A stretch of 64,000 nt of DNA. Source: Zonotrichia leucophrys gambelii. Taxonomy: Eukaryota; Chordata; Aves; Passeriformes; Passerellidae. The position numbers were made by a program, and so were the translations under genes. The DNA lies in NCBI RefSeq assembly GCF_028769735.1, contig NC_088200.1:72020046-72084045 (forward strand), written 5' to 3'. Below the pieces are notes generated by a model. It ran no database searches and had not been told where the DNA came from. It saw only the letters and a program-made list of their open reading frames with translations. This document shows, piece by piece, positions 10,488 to 21,955 of the stretch. The first letter of the stretch is position 1. Each line of letters starts with the position of its first letter.

Positions 10488-13400
10488 TGGAGTGGAAGCG
10501 CCAGAATCCGAAAAGTTTGGAAATTACAGTCAGCACTGGAAATCTGGGGTCAAAACCGACATGTCAGTTTTCCCTTGCTTCCCGCCTTTGGCGCTCTCCT
10601 CTGAAGGAATCTGGCAGTGGCTCCACGGCAGGACAGCTCCAGACCCTGGGCCTGCCCAGCGTTGTTGAGCTCCACTGAGTTGTAACAGCAGTGACAGTCA
10701 TCAGGGCCTGCAGAAATATCAATAACCCTGTGGAAATGACACATGCCAAGAGGGCAGGAGCAGACAATTGCATTTCCCCCAGGCCATTTACATAACTCCA
10801 ATACTCCTCTGAGGCTGTGTGATTTATTTCGTGGCAGAGAAAGCTGTTGAGCTGATGTTTTCTGTTTCTTCTCAATCAAGAAGCTTTTAGGGCTAGGACT
10901 GTGCCAGCAAAGGGTGGTCTTAAATACTTCAAAGAATGAAGATTCATTTGCCTTAAAAAACATTAAAATAAATTTTATGTGTGTTTTCCCAAGGAAATTT
11001 GTATCCAGTATTGCCCATATATTTCTTCTATCTTGTTTTCTCTCGACATTTTCCAAATTTTACATTTGTGCATGCTGCCTTCCTGTCATAGAGGAAAAAA
11101 CATGATGAAATCTGTCACTGTCAGGAATAAAACAACTGAGAACTAAATTTTAAAATGGCTAGAAAACCCAACAACAGCAACAAAAAAAAACACCTCTCCC
11201 CAGAGAAATAAAAACAAAATCAAAACCATAAAAACCCAAAAAACCTAAAAAAACAAAAAAGTCCTGGTCAACCATTGTTTTAAATAAAAAAAAATTTGCA
11301 ACATCTGAGGTGTGTGCCACTCCCAGCCAGCAAGCCAAGACCTCACTTGCATCCCATCCTTCTCCTCAAATATCACCATGCCAGCTCACCTGGGTGCCAG
11401 ACCTGCTCCAGCTCAGCAGGAACAGGACGGTCACACTGAAGCTGCTGCACAAGAGGATGGTTGCTATGAAATCTGACCTCTTTCTTAATTAACAGCATTT
11501 TAGTATGGTTCAGATTGCACAATATAAGAAAACAGAATTCTCAGTATTTCTTCCAAAGCTGAGACATTTTCTGGGTGCTGTTACTGAGGAAGTTTTGACG
11601 CTTTCTTGTGCAGAGTGGTGCTGAGCTCTAGAGAAGGGCACAGGTGAAGGCAGCAGGCCAAGGACTGTGTCTGGAGGCAATGGGAGATTTGCAAACCTCT
11701 TGCTGAGGGACATTTATTCCTCTGAAGGATTCAAACAAAATAGACTAGTGCCAGCCAATCTGATAATTGGTCATTGTTTCCCAGTAGAAACTGACTTCAA
11801 AAAAATTATCAGAAATCAGTTTAGTTGGAAAATAATAATCCTATTCTGCATTCCATACACCACTGCTGATTTTCATTCTCTTCGGGCCTAAGTTTTTTTT
11901 TAAATTTAAGCACCTTCTTTACATGTACAGCCTTGATGTTAATTACACCTTTGGTCTATGTTAGAGACAATCATGAATTCTCCTTTTGCCTTCCATCAAC
12001 TTTGTTAAATATTTTCTTTCATATAAAACTGCATGCAAAATCCCTTTTGTCAAAGTCCAAAATCTTAAAAGAAGCTGTAACTTTCAACCTCTTTAAGGTT
12101 TTATCATCAGCCTTAAGTGGAAATTTGCTTTTTCTCTTTCAATTTTTTAAGCAAATTGCACCTCACTAAATCTGTAGTTTTGCATTTTCAGGTTCAAGTG
12201 TATTGGAGATTTTTTCAGGGATGGCCTAGAAGGCAGCTGTGAGGAGCAGGTTCTCACAGCCTGTTTCTGTGAACAGCAGAAGTTCTCAGGTTATTTTTAA
12301 TTACAAGTAAAGGTGACAAACATGAAGGCCTTGAGAGCCTTGCACACCAGAGTTCTCAGACAGCTTTCTCATAACAAGTAGATGTTCTATCTTTAGCTGT
12401 TTTGAGAAAGCAAGAATAATTTTGAGAACCCAAATCTTAGTATTAGAAACAAAAAGAGGAGTTAGTATGTTATCTCTGACCTGTTGTGAGCTCAGATTTT
12501 ACAATATGCATAAAGTGAATTAACACTGTTATAAAAAGTACCTGATTGATGAATAAAGTAGAGTCGATGGCTGACCAATGCAAAGTGAGTCGTCTACCTC
12601 CAACTTCAATACAAGTGCATCTTAAATGAAAGGCTGAAATTCCTGTTCAGAGGCCACCTTAACACTTCAGTGATCTGTATTTGGTCCACAGCTTTTCTGT
12701 GGGACAAGCTCTTTGTCTCAACTTCAGCACTTCACAAATGGGGATGGGTTCTGACACCAGACAATGATCAGGAGGATGGGTGGGTCAGAGTCTAAGAAAG
12801 GGCTCAGGGCTGTTCAGGTACAAACTGCAGCTGATCAAGGGAGTTTCTAGCACAGGAAAATTGTAAATAGCTCTTTATCACTGACAGATAAACAGTATCC
12901 CTTACTGGAATATCTCTTTGGAAAAAAACACAATTGTTTTTCAAAATGCTGCTGCTGCGGGCTGCACTTTGGGATAAATGAAAATCAAATGGCTCTTGAG
13001 TCTGCTTTTGTAATTTTCAGTGAAAAAATTCAATTAGGAGCTGTATATGTAAATGCTAAGACACTCTGTTGTGTTTAAGCTTGTGTGAATGTATAATCCA
13101 CTTACAGTCTAGATGATTTAATAGTCACCCTGCTGAACAACTGCGCTTCTTTCCCCACAGGTAACACAAGTGAATACTGCAGCCCACAAACATGGGATTT
13201 AACTCATTTGGAGGCTTTAAACTAGACAGAGCTGGAATGGTGCCACTTGGAAAAAGTTATCTTCTGTGCACAAAATATTTATCATTTCAACCTCACCAAA
13301 CACTTATGTGGAGACAGCTCTCTCAGAAACGAGTTCTGTGCACAGAACTAACACAAATCAAATTAGTGCACTGGAGCTAAAGAGGACATGTTTAATCTCA

Positions 13401-15627
13401 TCTCTCAAAAGTTTTTCAGTAAGTCATTAAAAAGAAGTTCTACTTTTATATATGTAGATATCTTCCTAAGAATGACTAGGAAATTGCAGCAATGAATTTC
13501 CAAGGATAAGAGTCAAAGAGCTCCATGCAGAGATAGGAAAAAATATCACCACCCAGTGGTTTATTTTTTTGAAATTCATCGTCTCTGTTAAAAGATGGAA
13601 AAAATGGAGAGTAAAGAAATGCTTTTTTAATTGAAAATCCTGCCTATGTCCTGTTTGATTCCAGTCACATACTAGTTAATGTCATTCGCTTGGATAAAGG
13701 CACCAACTGGTTCTTGATTCAAGATGCAGTACCCAGGTGACTGCAGAGCACTGAGAAATCAAAGCATTTCTATTTTTAATGTAAACTGAGGCATTTTTTT
13801 AGTATTTTCCAGAGGAACCATCATTCTACAGATTTTTCATGCAGACCATTTGGCTTTTTTCCCCCTCCAAAACTAATGGAGAATTTTAATCCTATCTCAT
13901 TCCATCACAGTGCTCATTCATGCATGCAGAGATATTTATAATGCAGTACTGCTGCAGGAAACCAATAAAGACCTCAGGAGTTTTCCCCTCAACCAAAAAT
14001 GCACTTTCATACCTCAAAAGATGGATTTATCATTTGAAACTAACCAAATCTCTAAACTTAGTCTTCAGCAGTGTTTTCTTGGAGGAAAACATTAGCAGAG
14101 TAAGAGGCCAACATGTTCAGCCTATGCAGCATTTGGGGAGTAACACACAGCAAAGAGATATGAAAGCAGTGCAGAGAAAAGGGAGGGGGACTCCACCTTC
14201 CTCACAATGAATCAATATATCACTGCCTTGTAGTACTTTTCATTATGTACTTCCCTAATTTATTTTTTCAGTTTTTATCCATTCAAGCTTAAATTAAATT
14301 GTCTGGAAGGAAAAAAAAATAAAAAAGAACTTTTCTTTCAGGTAGCTCATTGCAAAGGTGTTCTAATCAGAAAAAATATACCTTATACACAAAATACTCA
14401 TAATTTGAAGAGGGGAGAGTTCTCTGGGAGCTACAAAGAAGACCTTTGTAGAAGGAACTGAGTCTATATTTTCCAGATGCCAACATTTTTTTCCCCTTTC
14501 AAGTATAAATTTTGCTTTATATTTTTCCATTTCAAAGAACAGTGCACTACGAAAATCATATGTTTCTACTTCTTATATCTAATTAATATTTCATAATTTT
14601 TTTTCACAGTGTTAAAGCAGTTGGCATTGTTTTACATTCTTACTTTCCCCCCAGAGAAGTGACAATTTTCTAACCTTCATAACTCTAGGTAAAACTCAAT
14701 ATATCAACAGCACCAGCTTGAAATCCTGGAGGCATAGAGGAACAGAACAATTCTTTTAAAAAGTCATATGTTTGAGTATTTAGTTCACAATATTTAATAA
14801 CTGGGGACTGGAAATCTTGAAACAACTGAACTAGAAGTGATCATCTGAAGTGAGATTTTTTAAAAAGATAACTTTGTGCAGTGAATTATTTAAAAAGCAA
14901 GCTCCATTAATGCTTTAAATGGCAGCTTAGGCCTCTGAGCAGACCTCTAGGTAGTTACTTTATGGGTTATGTGAGAGAAGCATGGATAAATGAACAGTAA
15001 CTTCAAATTTACCAAGGAGTTCCAAAACCATTAGTGTTGGAAGATGCTCCACCAGTGGAAGATTTTACTGAAAGCACTGTCCCAAGTTCCCCATGGCATT
15101 TTGATGAAAAAGAGTGACAATTTTAGAGTTTTCCCACTGTAAACATTCAGCTCAGTTAAGCAGAAGAAGCAGTACAACTCTCTGACGTATTGAGCATTTG
15201 TCCAAACAGCAATGAATAATAAAATAGGGAAAAATTACACACCACAAACACAATTGACCTTAACATTTCATCATTTGCTCCCAGCTCTGCATTTCTGGTG
15301 CTGTGAGAAGGCTTTAATGTATTTCAGGTGTTCATGGATCCCATTTGGTATCACAGAGAGTTCTGCTCCTGCAGGTGCAAGGTCGGATTTCACAGGTAAA
15401 AAAGCAAAACCAGACAATTCCTGCTTCCAGCTGCCATCCCCTCCAAGCACAGGAGAACCTTCAATCTGCTAGTCTCTTTTCCAGCCAACAGTTCTTGGCA
15501 GCCTCTTCACAAGTACCTTTAGAGTGGAGGGGAGCAACTCCAGCCCGGACATTTGGGAATTGCTTCCAACACCAGTCCTTGGGATTACACTTGTTTGGGA
15601 ATACACATATATATATATTTATGTGTG
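10485..15627. other. Unannotated AT-rich non-coding sequence
   Basis: No gene is recognised. An A-rich low-complexity stretch runs from about 11155 to 11300, with repeated AAAAACC-like words. The open frames are short and lack domains or convincing splice context. Confidence 0.55.
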
Positions 15628-15790
15628 AGGGTGTTGAAACACTGGCACATGTTGCCTGGAGAGGTGGTGGATGCCCCATCCCTAAAAACATTCCAGTTCA
15701 GCTTGTACAGGGCTCTGAGAATCCTCATCTGTTTGAAGAGGTTCCTGCTCATGGCAGGGGGACCCAAAACCTTCTATGATTCTGTGAAAA
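15628..15790 (+). repeat. CR1 LINE 3' fragment, plus orientation
   Basis: The plus-strand CR1 blocks are in order: 'CACTGGCACATGTTGCCTGG', 'AGGTGGTGGATGCCCCATCC', 'CTCATGGCAGGGGGACCC', then the tail 'TTCTATGATTCTGTGAAA'. The usual block of about 35 bp between the GGGG motif and the tail (the 'ctttaaaggtcccttccaac' part) is missing, so this copy has an internal deletion. Confidence 0.85.
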
Positions 15791-17450
15791 GATTAGACTG
15801 AAGTTGCTTGATTATTGTAAGCTGTAAGACAGCTTTCCATTTTAATAATTAATTGCCTTTGTTTCCCCAGCACTAAAACTAAAACTGTTTTTCCTCCTCT
15901 GATTGCTGCCTTATTCATGACCACCTCGCTATGGGTGTGTTTGTTACAGCATCAACACACTCTTTGTTCCCTCAGGGAGCTCAGTAGGAGCAACCTATGC
16001 TCTGTTTAAACCATCCAAGCAAGATAACTACTTGTTGCTCTTGGCAATTTTCTGGGCTTGTAACATAAAATTCTCTTTAAAAACCAGTTGGACATGGGCA
16101 TTGGAGAAGAATAGTAACAACAATAATCATGAGGAAAATAATTTTCTTCTCACTTTTTTGAACTTGGTTGTGATGCTGCCTCTTCCAAATGAAACTACTT
16201 AGATGAGGGTCTGTGTGAGTTTTCTGCTAAACTTTTGATTAAACATCCATAGCAACCATACAATATGTTGTTCTCTATATAAAAGAGAAGGTATAGTAAA
16301 GAAATTGAGTAAATTCATTTTATAAGAGAAGAGTTTGTCTCCAAAAGTTTTGTCTAAACCTTTGTTTCCATGTTCCATTTCAACCCCTGTTTTCATTCCT
16401 TACAGTTGTATGCCTAGAAAAACATTCTACTTTCATGTCTGTAGCTCACAGTTTATGTTTGTAAAGTGGTTGATAGATACCCCTGGTCAGGCTTTTGCTA
16501 TGGGTTTAAAATTAGCAACACTTTTTTTTGTTGAGGTCTGAGCGAATCAGCTCTTTTTGCTGTCATTGTTGCTTGGAAGTAAAGATTGATGACAAAAATC
16601 TAATAAAAATTAGTGGTTCAGACTGCTAGAAGGGGAAGTCATGGTCAGTTTAGCAGAGTGGGCAAGCGGATCTGTTGGCACAGTCCCTGTCAGTCCAGAC
16701 TGGGCTTGAAAAAGGGACAGACCTTGCTGTGGTGGATGGGAAGAGTCTGTCCTCACTGCCTTGCTAGAGAGGGACTGAGGAGAGGCAGGTGGAAAGCAAG
16801 AAACGATCATGCACCAGTATCTACTACTGTACAAACAATATGTTAGGGCAGGTCTCTCTGGCAAATACAAATGGAAAATGCTATTATTAAAAGGCTACCT
16901 GCCCTGAAGGGGACTTATTAGGAATATCTGCCAAATGAAATGGACATTTGAACCATACCCAAGCATGGTGATTGGAGATTGTTATCACATCTGTTGGCAG
17001 TTTCATTCCGGAATTGGGCAGATGCCCAGGAGAAACATCACATACAGGACATAATTCTCGCTGCAAAGTTGTCATTTAATACCGCAGAGTGACCAGTGGT
17101 CTCATAAAAACAGACAGAAAGTGCTGACTTTTAGAAAGGCTGTTGATTCCTCCAGCAGCCATTTCTTCATGCCTTGGCATAAAATGTTAATGCCATGACA
17201 TTTGTTGTAGGCTTAAATCATCCTAATGAAACAGAAAGTGTTGCTGAACTAATTCGTCCCAGCATCTTCCACTGCAGATATTTTTATCAGCAGTTTTAAG
17301 ATAATGAAATTAGAACAAGAGAAATATTTTCCAGTGAGATTTGACCATATGCAGATTTTTATGTCTGTTAAAGAAAGTGTATCACACACAATCTCTACTT
17401 AGAATTTGTATTTAGGAAGGGAAATTAGTTTTATTTCTTTGACAAATCTT
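15791..17450. other. Unannotated non-coding sequence
   Basis: No coding region or recognised repeat. It is AT-rich, with short frames only. Confidence 0.55.
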
Positions 17451-17516
17451 TTTTTTTTCCTACCTTGGCACAAAGGTAGGAAAAAAAATTCTACCACAGA
17501 ATTTCTTCAGTGGTAG
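17451..17516. repeat. Two adjacent hairpins
   Basis: A perfect 16-bp inverted repeat (TTTTTTTTCCTACCTT at 17451-17466 and its complement at 17473-17488) has a 6-base loop. Directly after it, CTACCAC (17491-17497) pairs with GTGGTAG (17510-17516) around a 12-base loop. Part of the first stem is a T/A run, which weakens its significance. No function is assigned. Confidence 0.8.
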
Positions 17517-18240
17517 AGAGATTCAATGATAACAGGACTGTTCAGAGAACTCCCTAAACAACTGAAAGAAACTAAATGAGATGGGAAAGATCATTCTGGC
17601 ATGATTAGATGTACCCTTAGTTTCATGAAGTAAATGATGAAGAAGCCAGTTCATCTGTGCAAATAAAGGAACAAAATCTGGAAGAGAAAGAACTGATAAC
17701 ATGCAGTTTTTTCCTCAGTCAATTTGAAATTGCATAAAATTTTTGGGAAATTAATAGATTCACATAAGTGAGTTAAACTGGATGGATTTGTTACTACTTC
17801 ACTGAGGTGTGAGGTAATAATAATTCTCTCATTGTATATTAAAAAATGCCCTTCTTGTTCTGAGTCAGAGGTGAAGAGATCCCTACTCCAAGATATTCCG
17901 TAAAAAATTACTTTGCTATCAATAGGGTTTGTATGTTTATCTTTTTGGTTTTTTTTTTTTTATCTTCTGTGCAAAAATACACATCAGAAATTTCTTCAGG
18001 GCACTGCTGAGATTAAAATATAGGAAACCCTACTCAAAAGATTGCTGTTTATCAAATAGTAGCAACTGTTACAACAAAGGGTTTTGCCCAAGTCACTGGT
18101 ATAACAAAATCTTAATTAAAAACCATAAAAATCTGCAGAGTGAGAAGAGATGCAGTCACAGTTTTACTCCCAGCTGTCTTGCATTTCTTATCTGTGATGC
18201 TCAATGTCAAATATAATGCAGCAAGAAAAGCTAGAATGTC
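17517..18240. other. Unannotated non-coding sequence
   Basis: Ordinary AT-rich sequence. Nothing is recognised beyond a short T-run near 17950. Confidence 0.5.
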
Positions 18241-18555
18241 ATAAATATTTGTGTGTGTGTGCACATAAATAGGAGACCCAAGACTGGCTTTTCCTCACCC
18301 ATGAGTGTGTATATATAGGTATATATATATATGTACATGTACACATGTACATGTACACATATAAATATATATTTATATTATATTTATATTATAATATAAA
18401 TATATACATTATATATAAAATATTATTTATATTATGTTATACATATATATGTATGTGTATATGTATTTATATATGTATACATATGTAAATATACAAACCA
18501 TTTATATATATGTGTGCATATATATTTTTTTATATATGCATATGCATTTGTGTGT
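18241..18555. repeat. AT-rich microsatellite tract with TG/CA parts
   Basis: The tract begins with a (TG)n segment and is then dominated by TATATA, TACATG and ATATTTAT words for about 250 bp. It contains the self-complementary words TGTACATGTACA. It is composed of imperfect alternating purine-pyrimidine steps and has no coding potential. Confidence 0.9.
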
Positions 18556-19085
18556 GACACATTTCTGTGTTTCATTATGAATATGAAACCTAGTCACAAA
18601 CATCAGCCCTTAGGGCTAGGAGGTGTGAGGAAACAACAAAAATGCTAACCAGACTCTCAATCGAAAACATTTAAAGGAATTGTCCTAGCAAACTACCAGA
18701 GCAGTTGCAGGCAGAGAATTCCGCTGGGCTGCTGCAAGAGACAAGGGAGAATCCCAAATCAGAGCCCATGTGGTGCCATTGCTCCCCTCCAGAGGCCCAG
18801 TCTCCCGTCAGTGCCACCAACACTGCTGTGGCACTGCCCCAGCAGCAAGGGATCCTTTCTGCAATAAACACAGACACAGAGAAATAAATTGCTGTGGAAA
18901 GAGCGGCTCTGCTTTCCACTTGCATCATGCTGAAATTCAGCTTTCCAGAGCGAGTCCAGGTAAGGAGGAATATCAGAGATCTGTCTGCTGAGCAGGTTAG
19001 AGGCACCCCATCAGCCGTGCTGGCTCCACAAGCTGCACGGCAAGTGTGTGACACGGTCAGCAGAAGAACCAGAGAAGGAGAGCCC
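18556..19085. other. Unannotated sequence next to the split CR1
   Basis: GC-richer than what precedes it. It contains two AATAAA words near 18860-18890 but no recognised gene. It could be the eroded remainder of a repeat; I could not match it to one. Confidence 0.45.
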
Positions 19086-20067
19086 AGGACTGCATTTCAG
19101 GCTTGGGGCTGTGACCACTTCCCTGGAGAGCCTGTTCCAAAGCCCAGTCACCCTGTAGAGGAAGAACCTTCTCTTGATATCTGACCTAATGTGGAGGCAC
19201 AGAATGTAAGAGAATAGTGCAGAAGGCAATCTCACCCCTGAGGAGTTGCAGCTGTACTAATCACCAAAGATTAGGAACAGGCCTGCCCCTAATAGGCCAC
19301 AGCTGTGTCCAATGAGAAGATGAGTGCTACAAAAGAGTGGGTTAGTTGGGTGAGGAGAGAGATTGAGTTTGTTGGTTGTGTGGAAGCAGGAGTCAGTGCT
19401 GTGAGGAGCTTCCCATGAAGATCACGGAGAAGGTATGGAACTTTTGCAATAAGATGACAACAACCTAAGCCTCCCCTAACACAGGCCATTCCCTCAGGTC
19501 CTGGACACCACGGAGAAGAGATCAGTGTCTGCCCCTCCTCTTTCCCCTCATGAGGAAGTTGCAGACCCCAGTGAGGTCTCATCTCTGACCCCTCCAGGCT
19601 GAACAGGCCAAGTGCCCTCAGCCAATGCTCATACAGCTTTCCCTCAAGGCCCTTCACCATCCTCACAGCTTCCTTTAGACACTCTCTGATAGTTGAGTAT
19701 CCTTCTTATACTGTAGTGCCCCAAACTGCCCCCGGCACTCGAGGTGAGGCCACCACAGTGCAGATCAGAGTGGGACAATCCCATCTTTATCCCAGCTGGT
19801 GATGCTGTGCCTGAGACCCCCCAGGATATGGTTGTTCCTCCTGGCTGACAGGACACTGCTGACCCATACCCACCTTGCCACTGAGCAGGACCCCCAGGTC
19901 CCTTTCCTTGGCATTGCTCTCCCGCCTCTCATTCCTCCATCTCTCTGTACACTCAGGGTTACCCTGCCCCAGCCTCAGAATCTGGCACTTTCCTTTGTTG
20001 AACTCCATATGGTTGGTGATTGCCCATCTCTCAATTTTTTTGGTCTCTCTCTGACCCAGTCCTGTGC
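19086..20067 (-). repeat. CR1 LINE fragment with ORF2 end, split by an LTR
   Basis: Read on the minus strand, this is a CR1 of about 700 bp covering the end of ORF2 and the following untranslated region. A 110-codon minus frame (19787-20119) keeps the motifs 'MEFNKGKCQILRLGQGNPEC' and 'KERDLGVLLSGKVGMGQQC', which correspond to the C-terminal end of CR1 reverse-transcriptase proteins. On the + strand the blocks 'GTGACCACTTCCCTGGAGAG', 'AGAGATCAGTGTCTGCCCCT' and 'AGTGCCCTCAGCCAATGCTC' follow the consensus. It is interrupted at 19190-19462 by a solo LTR. The last 100 bp or so of the CR1 3' end are absent, unusual for CR1, so that end was probably lost by deletion. Confidence 0.9.
19190..19462 (+). 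mobile_element. Solo LTR, 273 bp, inserted in CR1
   Basis: The insert begins TGTGGAGG and ends GACAACA, so it has the TG...CA ends of a retroviral LTR. It is flanked by the 6-bp duplication ACCTAA (19184-19189 and 19463-19468). CR1 sequence is continuous once the insert and one duplication are set aside. A 6-bp duplication fits alpha- or beta-retrovirus-like (ERVK-type) integrases. There is no internal viral sequence, so it is a solo LTR left by LTR-LTR recombination. Orientation is weakly set as plus by an AATAAG word near the end. The family was not identified. Confidence 0.85.
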
Positions 20068-20140
20068 AGGGCCAGGATTTGAACTCAGTGATTCCAGTGA
20101 GTCCCTTCCAGCTGAGCATATTCCAGGATTCTGGAATTTA
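20068..20140 (+). repeat. Short CR1 3' tail, plus orientation
   Basis: Next to the minus-strand CR1 lies a plus-oriented CR1 end: 'GAGTCCCTTCCAGCTGAGCA' followed by 'ATTCCAGGATTCTGG', matching the end of CR1 before its octamer repeats. It is a short fragment without coding capacity. Confidence 0.65.
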
Positions 20141-21339
20141 AGTCAGTTTGATTTATCAATCCACACCTGAAAATCTGGGTCACGCTTTCATTCTGCCACA
20201 CACACCTTTCTCAAAATAACCATGGGTATATCTCCAACCATACTCCCATAGCTCCTGTTGTTGATCTGTTTCATTAATCAATGCCAAATGCTAAATCTTT
20301 CTTAGAAAATGAGATCTTTAATATCTTGGACCAAGTGAAACATCTTTTTTGATCTAAGACTTACATTCAAAGAATTATATTAAATCCCTGCCTTCCTTGG
20401 CCTAGCTCCTAAATCTTACAAATTGCAAATGTTCCCACTTGATTTACTTCCACAGCATTTCTTGGAAAATAGATTATTTTATTTCTATAAGCTTCATGTC
20501 CATCAAATTCACCCTTGGCTTCTCTCAAGAGACTGTTTAGACTGACTTACAGTAATGGGACAATACCATCTCACAGTCTAGAGCAACACTTCTACTATGT
20601 CAATGAAAGAGTAGCTGAGTGATGAACTGTGAAGCAAACTCTTGACCCTGTCCGCCATCTAACTGAAGACATGAAAAATTTCTCACTACTCTGCAAGAGT
20701 TCTATATCTAAAAGTGCCTCTCTGCTGAGTTTTAACATCTTGTTTTAATTTGCATAAGGATCACTGCTATGCCACAGCCTCATAAGAATTTCTAGAGGCT
20801 TTGGCAGAGTAAGTGAATTGAGCGCAAACTCCCGCATCTTCCCCAAGGCATTGGAGTTCCCACTCCAGGAACCCCTGCACCAGCCAAGCCAGGTCTGGAG
20901 CAAAGGGCTCACTGCTTGTGTGATGGTTCCATTTGATATGTGCCTGCACTCAGCAGCAGGCAGTGATGCCACACCAGTCTGGCCAAAAGGGAGCCCTGTG
21001 GAGAGAAATGGCAGCTACAGTTTCTGTAATTATGAGCTTAAGCTGTCATTGCGTCCATTTCTGACAGCACCGTGCTCAGTGAGCTACACAGAGGGAATAG
21101 CTCCTACTTGAGACTCTGTATGCCACATCTAGGTGCTCTGAACTCCAGTAGTAAGATGTTTGTAGGCGTGGGAGGCAACTTTTAGTCAAGCTGAAATTAG
21201 ATTTAATACACTTTAGATGTATCTGTTTAGTCAAACCAGCTTTGTAAAATAAGAGAGTAGACAGGCTGTGGTAAATGCAGGTAGGAACAATTAATGCAGA
21301 TTTATTCATGTCAGAACAAAGTATCTAGACAGGTGGATA
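20141..21339. other. Unannotated non-coding sequence
   Basis: No gene or repeat recognised. Short frames on both strands overlap near 20745-21111 without a domain. Confidence 0.5.
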
Positions 21340-21955
21340 AATTACAGAACCATAGAATCATTACATTTGGAAAAGACTTCCAAGTTCATAAAGTCCAACT
21401 GTTACTCTTAGCCCTGCCATCTTCACCATTAAACCATGTCCCCAAGTGACACATCTACACATTTTCTAAATATCTCCAGCAATGCTGCCTTCATCACTGC
21501 CCTAAGAAGCCTGTTCCAGTGCTTGAAAACACTTTTGGTGAAGAAGATTTTTGTAATACCCAAACATTTTCCTCTTGTCCAGTCACTTTTTAACAAAGGG
21601 GCTTATCACCACCTGACTGCAGCCTCCTGTCAGGGAGTCATAGAGAGGGACAGGGTCCCCCCTGAGCCTCTTTTTCTCCAGGCTGATCAACCCCAGCTCC
21701 CTCAGCTGCTCCTCATCAGACTTGTGCCCCAAACCATTCACCAGCTCCCTTGGCCTTTTCTGGACACGTTCCAGCCCCTCAGTGTCTTTCTTGTAGTGAG
21801 TGGCCCAAAAGTAAGCCCAGCATTTGAGGCGCAGGCTCTCTGGTGCCAGTACAAGGAGATCATTGCCCTGGCCCTGCTGGTGACACAATTCCTGATCCGT
21901 AACAGCTTTTGAGCAGGAGCCACGTGTGCGTGCTGGAACAGATTCTATCACTCTG
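21340..21955 (-). repeat. CR1 LINE fragment, about 615 bp
   Basis: The + strand begins 'ACCATAGAATCATTACATTTGG', a reversed CR1 tail, and continues through 'AAGCCTGTTCCAGTGCTTGA', 'CTTTTTCTCCAGGCTGATCA' and 'CACGTTCCAGCCCCTCAGTG'. The minus frame 21583-21951 carries the familiar CR1 3'-end translation 'KDTEGLERVQKR', '...EEQLRELGLISLEKKRLRG', which is repeat-derived and not a host gene. It is a 5'-truncated copy with the 3' end present. Confidence 0.9.

Noticed and set aside
10302..10678. Open frames with a poly-lysine stretch
   Set aside because: They exist only because the 51-adenine run has no stop codon in any phase.
18860..18895. Two AATAAA words as the 3' end of a gene
   Set aside because: No upstream coding sequence is recognisable, and such words are frequent in AT-rich DNA.
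19787..20119. A 110-codon minus-strand frame as a host gene
   Set aside because: Its motifs correspond to the C-terminal part of the CR1 reverse-transcriptase protein.
21583..21951. A 122-codon minus-strand frame
   Set aside because: It is the usual translation of the CR1 3' region, repeat-derived.
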